Origin: JADLDV01 sp964546355
GTDB lineage: Bacteria > Patescibacteriota > Minisyncoccia > Phycocordibacterales > UBA9973
Direction: 5' to 3'
NCBI GenBank assembly: GCA_964546355.1
Contig: CAZJJM010000019.1
Span: forward strand, 1-10,016
Length of the DNA stretch: 10,016 nt
This document shows positions 3,230 to 10,016 of this stretch, one piece after another. A model generated the notes under the pieces. The model saw nothing but the letters and a program-made list of their open reading frames with translations. It was not told where the DNA came from and made no database searches. Position 1 is the stretch's first letter. Each line of letters begins with the position of its first letter. The translations under genes and the position numbers were made by a program.

Positions 3230-6200
3230 ATGCATACGAAAGACAAGAAGATCCGCGAGAAAAAATATTTCTCAAAATACAAGAAACCACTTGCACCGTT
3301 TCCAGATCTTTTGGAAACACAAGTTGCTTCTTATACCTGGTTGATTGAACATGGACTCAAAGAAGTCTTTACTGAATTTTCACCGATTGTGGACTATTCA
3401 GATAAGAAATTCAGTCTTGAGTTCTTGTCATTTTATTTGAGTGAACCTAAGTATGATGAACACTATGCGAAAGCAAACAAGCTTTCGTACGAGGCACAAG
3501 TAAAAGCGCGTGTTCGTTTGAATAACAAAACACTCGGTTCTGAAAAAGAACAAGAAGTGTTCATGACCGATATTCCGCTCATGACAGCACATGGTACGTT
3601 TATCATCAATGGTGTTGAACGTGTTATCGTGCCACAACTCGCGCGTAGTTTCGGTGTCTTTTTCCCTGAATTAGAAATTCGCGGCAAACAATTTTTTGGC
3701 GCAAAAATCATTCCTGCACGTGGTGTATGGATTGAAATAGAATCTGATATCGATGGCGGACTCTATGTTCGTATCGACAAGAAACGCAAATTCCCAGTAA
3801 CGGCACTTTTGCGTGTTTTCGGCTTGTCTACTGATGACATGATCCTCGAAGCATTCAAAGATTCTGTCTACCTTGAAACCATCAAGACTTTTGTTGAAAA
3901 GGATCCAACTAAGTCAGTACACGATGCATATATCGAAATCTACAAACGTCTTCGTGATGGCGACCTTGCTACTCCAGAAAACGCGAAAGGATTTATTGAT
4001 AATATCTTCAGTAAAGAACGCTATGATCTTTCTCCTGTTGGACGTTTCCGTTTCAACAAGCGTTTTGAGAAAAGTATGGATGAAAAGGAACTCGAACGAC
4101 GAACCCTCTCAAAAGATGACCTTATCAGTATCGTTGAGTACATTTTGCATTTGAATGCGACACCAGATGCAATTGCTGACGATATCGATCACCTTGGTCA
4201 ACGTCGTGTGCGTTATGTCGGAGAACTCCTCCAACAAAAAATCCGCGTGGGTATGACTCAAATCAAGCGTAACATTCAAGACAGAATGTCTACTATTGAC
4301 GTGTCTACATCAATGCCGATTCAAATCCTCAATCAACGTCCTCTCCAAGCACGTATCAAGGAATTCTTCACACAAAACCAGCTCTCTCAATTTATGCAAC
4401 AAGAGAATGTGCTCTGTGAACTAGAACACCTCCGTACGCTTTCAGCACTTGGACCAGGTGGTCTTACTCGTGAACGTGCATCACTCGAAGTACGTGACGT
4501 GCACACCTCTCACTATGGTCGTGTCTGTCCTATCCACACTCCAGAAGGTCCGAACATCGGCCTTATCTTGCACTTGTCTGTATACGCTCGTGTAAACAGT
4601 TTTGGTATTATCGAGACTCCATATGTCAAAGTAAAGAATGGCAAGATCATGAATGAGATCGTGTACTTGAACGCCCTTGAAGAAGAAAAGTTCAACATTG
4701 CACACGGTGCAGTGAAGTATGATGAGAATGGTAAGTTTATCGACGAAAAAGTCGAAGTGCGTGCACGTACAATCCCAGGACTCGTTGATCGAGATGCTGT
4801 GGACTATATTGACGTGGCAACAAACCAAGCATTCTCTATCGGTACTTCTATGATTCCATTCTTGGAACACAATGACTCTACTCGTGCACTGATGGGAAGT
4901 AATATGCAAAAGCAAGGCGTGCCTTGTATCGTACCTGAAGCACCACTCGTGGCGACAGGTATTGAAGAATCAGCAGCTCGATTCTCTGGACGTATCATTA
5001 TTGCTCGTGAAGCAGGTGAAGTGACATATGTTGATGCGAAGAAAATTACTATCAAAGAAGCGAAAGGTGATCACACATACCCACTCGTGTCTTTTGAACG
5101 TACTAACAACTTCTCTGTATTCCATCAACGTCCACAAGTTTCAGTCGGTGACAAGATTAAGAAAGGCGATCTCCTTGCAGATACGAGTTCTACTGACCAA
5201 GGACAGATTGCTATCGGTCAAAATGCACTCGTTGCATTCATGTCATGGAACGGTAACAACTATGAAGACGCGATTATTCTCTCTGAACGTCTCGTAAAAG
5301 ATAGTAAATTCACTTCTATTTATCTTGAAGAATTCACTTGTATCGTTCGTGATACTAAGCTTGGACCAGAAGTCACTACTCGTGATATTCCAAACGTCGG
5401 TGAAGTAAAATTGAAAGACCTCGATGAAGACGGTGTGATCCGTGTTGGTGCTGAAGTTCGTGCCAACGATATTCTCGTCGGTAAAATTACACCAAAAGGT
5501 GAAACAGAACTCACTCCAGAAGAACGCTTGCTCCGATCAATCTTCGCCGAAAAAGCTCGTGATGTAAAAGATACATCACTTCGTATGGAACATGGAAAGC
5601 GTGGACGTATCATTTCAGTAAAAGTATTCTCACGTGATCAAGGACACCAACTCGAAAGTGGTATTATCAAAAAGATTGTTATTGAAGTTGCACAACTCCG
5701 TAATATTTCAGTCGGTGACAAACTTGCTGGACGTCACGGTAACAAAGGTGTTATCTCAATTATCCTTCCAGAAGAAGATATGCCATACATGGCAGATGGA
5801 CGACCTGTCGATGTGATCCTGACACCACTTGGTGTGCCATCACGTATGAACCTCGGACAAATTCTTGAACTCCACCTTGGACTCGCAGCACACACACTCG
5901 GCTACCAAGCAATCGTTCCTCCGTTCTCAGGAGCATCTGATAAAGAAATCAAAGAAGAATTGAAAAAAGCAGGAATTCCAGAAAATGGTAAAATGGCACT
6001 CTTTGATGGACGTACCGGTGAACAATATAAACAAGACATTTCTGTTGGATATATGTATATCTTGAAACTGCACCACATGGTTCAAGACAAGATTCACATG
6101 CGTTCGATTGGACCCTACTCTCTCATTACACAACAACCACTCGGCGGTAAAGCACAAGGTGGAGGACAACGTTTTGGAGAAATGGAAGTCTGGGCACTCG

Positions 6201-6478
6201 AAGGATACGGTGCATCACATGCACTTCGTGAAATGATTACGATTAAGTCAGACGATATCAAAGGACGTTCAGCAGCATTCGATGCGATTATCAAAGGAGA
6301 AAAAATTGTTCAAATGAACGCTCCTGCATCATTCAATGTCATGTTGAATTATCTCCGTGGTCTCGCACTCGATGTTGACCTCGTAGACAGACATGGTAAT
6401 CGTGCAGATCTCGGTGCAGCAACTCGTAAGGTCGAAGCAATAGCAGTGGACGATGAAGACATCCTTCTCGACGCATAA
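3230..6478 (+). CDS. rpoB: DNA-directed RNA polymerase subunit beta
   Basis: RpoB forms one jaw of the RNA polymerase active centre with RpoC. The 1082-aa product has family blocks in order: EKKYFSKYKKPLAPFPDLLE at the N-terminus; GTFIINGVERVIVPQLARSF (122-141); the rifampicin-pocket region QLSQFM to SALGPGGLTRE (about 384-415); HYGRVCPIHTPEGPNIGLI (428-446); GNNYEDAIILSE; GDKLAGRHGNKG (829-840), with K831 and K839 matching catalytic-site K1065 and K1073 of E. coli; PLGVPSRMNLGQILE; and GGQRFGEMEVWALE near the C-terminus. It is 260 residues shorter than the E. coli protein, indicating loss of lineage-specific insertions. ATG 3230 is the only reasonable start, since an in-frame TAA lies at 3200. 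No Shine-Dalgarno sequence is seen. Odd residues include Q390, T403 and H436 (E. coli D516, R529 and E562) and F141 where most bacteria have Pro. Upstream rplJ and rplL are missing. Confidence 0.98.
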   Translation: MHTKDKKIREKKYFSKYKKPLAPFPDLLETQVASYTWLIEHGLKEVFTEFSPIVDYSDKKFSLEFLSFYLSEPKYDEHYAKANKLSYEAQVKARVRLNNKTLGSEKEQEVFMTDIPLMTAHGTFIINGVERVIVPQLARSFGVFFPELEIRGKQFFGAKIIPARGVWIEIESDIDGGLYVRIDKKRKFPVTALLRVFGLSTDDMILEAFKDSVYLETIKTFVEKDPTKSVHDAYIEIYKRLRDGDLATPENAKGFIDNIFSKERYDLSPVGRFRFNKRFEKSMDEKELERRTLSKDDLISIVEYILHLNATPDAIADDIDHLGQRRVRYVGELLQQKIRVGMTQIKRNIQDRMSTIDVSTSMPIQILNQRPLQARIKEFFTQNQLSQFMQQENVLCELEHLRTLSALGPGGLTRERASLEVRDVHTSHYGRVCPIHTPEGPNIGLILHLSVYARVNSFGIIETPYVKVKNGKIMNEIVYLNALEEEKFNIAHGAVKYDENGKFIDEKVEVRARTIPGLVDRDAVDYIDVATNQAFSIGTSMIPFLEHNDSTRALMGSNMQKQGVPCIVPEAPLVATGIEESAARFSGRIIIAREAGEVTYVDAKKITIKEAKGDHTYPLVSFERTNNFSVFHQRPQVSVGDKIKKGDLLADTSSTDQGQIAIGQNALVAFMSWNGNNYEDAIILSERLVKDSKFTSIYLEEFTCIVRDTKLGPEVTTRDIPNVGEVKLKDLDEDGVIRVGAEVRANDILVGKITPKGETELTPEERLLRSIFAEKARDVKDTSLRMEHGKRGRIISVKVFSRDQGHQLESGIIKKIVIEVAQLRNISVGDKLAGRHGNKGVISIILPEEDMPYMADGRPVDVILTPLGVPSRMNLGQILELHLGLAAHTLGYQAIVPPFSGASDKEIKEELKKAGIPENGKMALFDGRTGEQYKQDISVGYMYILKLHHMVQDKIHMRSIGPYSLITQQPLGGKAQGGGQRFGEMEVWALEGYGASHALREMITIKSDDIKGRSAAFDAIIKGEKIVQMNAPASFNVMLNYLRGLALDVDLVDRHGNRADLGAATRKVEAIAVDDEDILLDA

Positions 6479-6502
6479 TAATCATTAACGAAGAAAAACT
6501 AT

Positions 6503-9500
6503 ATGTCATTAAATCAAAAAACAATTGATACAGCAGACTTCGATTATATTACCCTCAAGCTTGCTTCGCCTGATCGCATTTTGCAATGGTCATACGGGGA
6601 AATTACCAAGCCAGAAACCATCAACTACCGTACAGGTCGTAGTGAACGAGGTGGTCTCTTTGACGAACGTATTTTTGGACCAGAAAAAGATTACGAGTGT
6701 TACTGTGGAAAATATCGTCGTATTCGATACAAGGATATTGTGTGTGAAAAATGTGGCGTGGAAGTAACACTTTCGATTGTTCGTCGTGAACGCATGGGTC
6801 ACATTGATCTTGCGTCACCAGTTGCACACATTTGGTTCCTCCGCGGTGTACCATCTCGCATGTCTATTTTCCTTAACATCTCTCTGACTGACCTTGAAAA
6901 AGTAATTTACTTTGCAGGATACATTGTTACTCGTGCAAACGAAGATGAAAAGGAAAAAATACTTCGTAATATTGAAACTGAATATAAGCAAAAAGTAAAA
7001 ATGGCGAATGATGACGAGACTCGTGAGAAACTCAAACTCGTCCTCGCAAGTACCAAGAAAGAAATCGCAGATATTTATGAAGGAAAAGTGTTCAATGAAA
7101 TTGCATTCCATCACTTCAGTTTGAAATACGGAACTTGTTTTGAAGCTGGTATTGGTGCTGAAGCAATTTATACTATTTTCAAAAACACTGACCTCCTCAA
7201 ACTCAAAGAAAAGACAGAAAAAATGATTGAAAAAGCTGGTGCAGGTGAGCGAGAAAAACTCGACAAACGTCTCGGTTTGATTCGTTCTATGCTCGTGTCT
7301 GATGTCCGTCCAGAATGGATGTTCATGACTCGTATTCCAGTTATCCCTCCAGCACTTCGTCCGATGGTGGCTCTTGAAGGTGGACGTCATGCGACTTCTG
7401 ATATCAACGACCTCTATCGTCGTGTGATCAACCGTAACAATCGTCTCAAAAAATTGAAAGAAATTGGTGCACCAGATGTGATCTTGCGTAACGAAAAGCG
7501 TATCTTGCAAGAAGCTGTGGATGCATTGATTGATAACTCAATCGCAAAGCAAAACGATTCTCAAGCAGTTTCTCAATCTCAAAAGCGTGCACTCAAATCA
7601 CTCGCTGACAACTTGAAGAGTAAACAAGGTCTTTTCCGTCAAAACTTGCTCGGTAAGCGTGTAGACTATTCTGGTCGTTCTGTTATCGTGGTTGGTCCTG
7701 CGCTTAAACTCAGTCAATGTGGATTGCCAAAACAAATGGCACTCGAACTCTTCCGTCCGTTCGTTATTGCAAAATTGATTGCACGTGAATTCGCTTTCAA
7801 TATTCGTGGTGCAAACAAACTTATCGAAGAAGGTGTACCTGAAGTATGGGCAATTCTCGAAGAAGTAATTGCTGGCAAGAGAGTGCTCCTTAACCGTGCG
7901 CCAACATTGCACCGCCTTGGTATTCAAGCATTCGAACCAGTGCTTATCGAAGGTAATGCGATTCAACTTCACCCACTCGTATGTACAGCTTTCAATGCTG
8001 ACTTCGACGGTGACCAAATGGCTGTGTATCTTCCACTTTCTGAAGAAGCACAAACAGAAGCACGTGATCTTATTGCCTCAAACAAAAACCTTTTGAAACC
8101 AGCATCAGGCGATCCTATCGTTTCTGCGAAGCTCCTTGATATTGCGCTTGGTTGTTACTGGATGACTAAAGCAGTAGAAGGTGAAAAAGGTGAAGGTAAA
8201 GCATTCTCAAGTCCAAACGATGCGATTACTGCGATGGATTTTGATCTCGTAGGATATCGATCAAAGATCAAAGTGCTTCCAACTGACACTCCTAAATATG
8301 CAAAATTCGGCGGAAAGCTTTTTGAAACAACAGTAGGACGACTTCTTTTCAATGCAATTCTTCCAAGTGATTTCCCATATCTCAATGAGGAAATGACTCA
8401 AAAGAGATTGTCTTCATTGATTGATGAGATTATCTTTACGTACGGTATTGATGGAACACCAGCAGTACTTGATAAGATCAAGAATTTCGGATACAAATAC
8501 GCAACTATTTCTGGCGTAACATGGAGTATTGATAATGTGCATGTTCCTGAAGGTAAGCCAGCACTTGTGCTCGCAGGTCGTGCTCGTGAAGAAGAAGCAA
8601 CTCAACAATTCAACGAAGGTCTCCTTTCTGAAGAAGAGCGCTATAAGAAGGTGCTTGAAATTTGGGAGCAAACAAAACTTGATATTGAAAAATTGATTCC
8701 TGCAACACTCGACACAAAAGGATCTGTGTATGACATGGTGACTTCTGGTGCCCGTGGAACGATGGGTAACATTACTCAGATGGCTGGTATGAAAGGAATT
8801 ATTCAAAACAACCAGGGACGTAATATTGAATTCCCAATTATTCCATCATACAAAGAAGGATTTTCTCCGATGGATTACTTCATCAGTACACACGGTTCTC
8901 GTAAAGGTCTTTCTGACACAGCGCTCAATACTGCGAAGGCTGGATACCTCACTCGACGTCTCGTTGATGTGGCACAAGACATGATGATCACAGAAGATGA
9001 TTGTGGAACAAAGGAAGGTAAGTGGCTTACAAAAGAAAATATTTCTGGTATTGAAATTCCTCTTTCAAAGAATCTCCGCGGACGTGTTGTCGCTCAAGAT
9101 ATCAAAGACGCAGCAGGTGCGACACTCTACAAACGTGGTTTCTTGATTACAAAAGAAGAAGCAAAGAAAATCGAAGCACTCGGTGTTGAAAAAGTATTTG
9201 TTCGATCACCGCTCACTTGTAAAACAATTCACGGTATTTGTCAGCAATGTTACGGACTCGATCTCGGACGTAATCACTTGGTGAATATTGGTGAAGCTGT
9301 CGGTATCGTCGCTGCACAAGCAATCGGTGAACCAGGAACACAGCTTACACTTCGTACTTTCCACGCCGGAGGTCTCGCTGGTGTCGACATTACTGCAGGT
9401 CTTCCTCGTGTCGAAGAAATTTTTGAACGTCGTTCAAATCTCAAGAGTCCAGCAATCGTTTCAAAGACTGATGGTCAGGTAACTGATATTATCCAAGTTG

Positions 9501-10016
9501 ATAATCAAAAATTGATCAAAGTACTTTCTGATTCAAAAGCTGATGGTAAATCAAACGAAGTTGAATATGTGGTTGCTCCACGTCGTCTTCCTATCGTTGC
9601 TGTTGGTGATAGTGTTCACAAAGGACAGTTACTTACAGACGGATCTGCTGACATAAATGAAATTTTCAAATATGGCACAAAAGATCTTGCTGAAGAATAT
9701 ATCATTCGTGAAATCAACAAAGTGTATGAACTCCAAGGAGCATCAATTTCTCGTAAGCACCTTGAGATCATCATTCGACTTATGTTCTCTCGTAAGAAGA
9801 TCAAGAATTCAGGCACAACATCATTCTCAATCGGTGAAGATGTTGAAGCAATCGAACTTTCTGAAGAAAACGCACGAGTACTTGCAGAAGGTGGTGAAGA
9901 AGCAAAAGCAGATACTATTATTCTCGGTATTACTAATGTCGCGCTTACAACAAAAAGTTGGCTTTCAGCAGCATCCTTCCAAAACACAAACCGTGTGCTT
10001 ATCGCTAATGCAATGC
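6503..10016 (+). CDS. rpoC: DNA-directed RNA polymerase subunit beta-prime, 3' end beyond window
   Basis: RpoC carries the catalytic magnesium site of RNA polymerase. The frame is open for 1171 codons to the window edge. By comparison with E. coli, roughly 70 residues are missing. Landmarks are the N-terminal zinc site C66, C68, C81, C84; the KRVDYSGRSVIVVGP block; NADFDGDQM with metal ligands D500, D502 and D504; the bridge helix (about 803-826, LSDTALNTAKAGYLTRRLVD); the second zinc site C834, C906, C913, C916; and the trigger loop QLTLRTFHAGG with H954 (E. coli H936). L950 replaces the trigger-loop Met932. There is no SI3 insertion: HAGG runs on directly to DITAGLPRVEEIFE. A charged, probably coiled-coil insertion of about 42 residues lies between 144 and 212. 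The ATG lies 24 nt after the rpoB stop, with no promoter or terminator between, so the two genes are co-transcribed. Confidence 0.98.
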   Translation, partial: MSLNQKTIDTADFDYITLKLASPDRILQWSYGEITKPETINYRTGRSERGGLFDERIFGPEKDYECYCGKYRRIRYKDIVCEKCGVEVTLSIVRRERMGHIDLASPVAHIWFLRGVPSRMSIFLNISLTDLEKVIYFAGYIVTRANEDEKEKILRNIETEYKQKVKMANDDETREKLKLVLASTKKEIADIYEGKVFNEIAFHHFSLKYGTCFEAGIGAEAIYTIFKNTDLLKLKEKTEKMIEKAGAGEREKLDKRLGLIRSMLVSDVRPEWMFMTRIPVIPPALRPMVALEGGRHATSDINDLYRRVINRNNRLKKLKEIGAPDVILRNEKRILQEAVDALIDNSIAKQNDSQAVSQSQKRALKSLADNLKSKQGLFRQNLLGKRVDYSGRSVIVVGPALKLSQCGLPKQMALELFRPFVIAKLIAREFAFNIRGANKLIEEGVPEVWAILEEVIAGKRVLLNRAPTLHRLGIQAFEPVLIEGNAIQLHPLVCTAFNADFDGDQMAVYLPLSEEAQTEARDLIASNKNLLKPASGDPIVSAKLLDIALGCYWMTKAVEGEKGEGKAFSSPNDAITAMDFDLVGYRSKIKVLPTDTPKYAKFGGKLFETTVGRLLFNAILPSDFPYLNEEMTQKRLSSLIDEIIFTYGIDGTPAVLDKIKNFGYKYATISGVTWSIDNVHVPEGKPALVLAGRAREEEATQQFNEGLLSEEERYKKVLEIWEQTKLDIEKLIPATLDTKGSVYDMVTSGARGTMGNITQMAGMKGIIQNNQGRNIEFPIIPSYKEGFSPMDYFISTHGSRKGLSDTALNTAKAGYLTRRLVDVAQDMMITEDDCGTKEGKWLTKENISGIEIPLSKNLRGRVVAQDIKDAAGATLYKRGFLITKEEAKKIEALGVEKVFVRSPLTCKTIHGICQQCYGLDLGRNHLVNIGEAVGIVAAQAIGEPGTQLTLRTFHAGGLAGVDITAGLPRVEEIFERRSNLKSPAIVSKTDGQVTDIIQVDNQKLIKVLSDSKADGKSNEVEYVVAPRRLPIVAVGDSVHKGQLLTDGSADINEIFKYGTKDLAEEYIIREINKVYELQGASISRKHLEIIIRLMFSRKKIKNSGTTSFSIGEDVEAIELSEENARVLAEGGEEAKADTIILGITNVALTTKSWLSAASFQNTNRVLIANAM

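Noticed and set aside
4481..4915. Minus-strand frame of 144 codons opposite rpoB
   Set aside because: It is antisense to conserved RpoB blocks and has no family resemblance or initiation signals.
6815..7510. Long minus-strand frame of 231 codons opposite rpoC
   Set aside because: It is the antisense shadow of a highly conserved RpoC region; the translation is a Phe/Thr/Cys/His-rich string typical of antisense reading.
1..10016. CRISPR array, insertion sequence, phage genes or defence system
   Set aside because: No spaced repeat series, transposase, integrase or nuclease motif is visible on either strand. The only direct repeat is the promoter pair upstream of rpoB.
6503..10016. Recoded UGA (as in Gracilibacteria and Absconditabacteria)
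   Set aside because: RpoB, RpoC and TrmD read full length without any in-frame TGA, so nothing here suggests recoding.

Overview
The window looks like a piece of the chromosome of a small-genome bacterium of the Candidate Phyla Radiation (Patescibacteria, probably a Parcubacteria-type lineage). This is inferred from four things. The core proteins are short, with RpoB at 1082 aa against 1342 in E. coli. RpoC carries a charged insertion of about 42 residues after its N-terminal zinc site, and TrmD is short and divergent. No gene has a recognisable Shine-Dalgarno sequence, and every visible stop codon is TAA. No mobile element, CRISPR array, tRNA or rRNA was found. All convincing genes are on the + strand.

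Layout. Positions 1-169 are a non-coding upstream region with a promoter. At 170-523 is an unrecognised 117-aa protein. At 615-911 is ribosomal protein S16 (rpsP), at 1062-1385 the KH-domain RNA-binding protein KhpA, and at 1468-2154 the tRNA m1G37 methyltransferase TrmD. At 2317-2664 is a 115-aa putative lipoprotein. Positions 2665-3229 form a complex intergenic region. It holds a terminator, a 54-bp sequence containing a promoter, a 10-N assembly gap, a GC-rich gene end with its own terminator, a second exact copy of the 54-bp sequence, and a leader of about 185 nt that itself contains an intrinsic terminator. At 3230-6478 is rpoB, and from 6503 to the window edge is rpoC, lacking only its C-terminal tail.

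Function and organisation. rpsP, khpA and trmD are the remains of the classical rpsP-khpA-rimM-trmD-rplS translation cluster, but rimM and rplS are absent. The cluster is also no longer one operon: each gene is followed by its own hairpin-T-tract terminator, and the T-tract runs almost directly into the -35 box of the next gene's promoter. Predicted transcription starts put rpsP, and perhaps trmD, on nearly leaderless mRNAs. Only rpoB and rpoC (24-bp spacing) look co-transcribed; they encode the beta and beta-prime subunits that form the RNA polymerase active centre.

The most interesting place is 2665-3229, upstream of rpoB. A near-consensus promoter with a palindrome over its -35 box occurs twice. 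The first copy ends exactly at the assembly gap and the second drives rpoB through a leader that looks like an attenuator. Whether the duplication is real or a strain-merging assembly artefact cannot be decided from this sequence alone.
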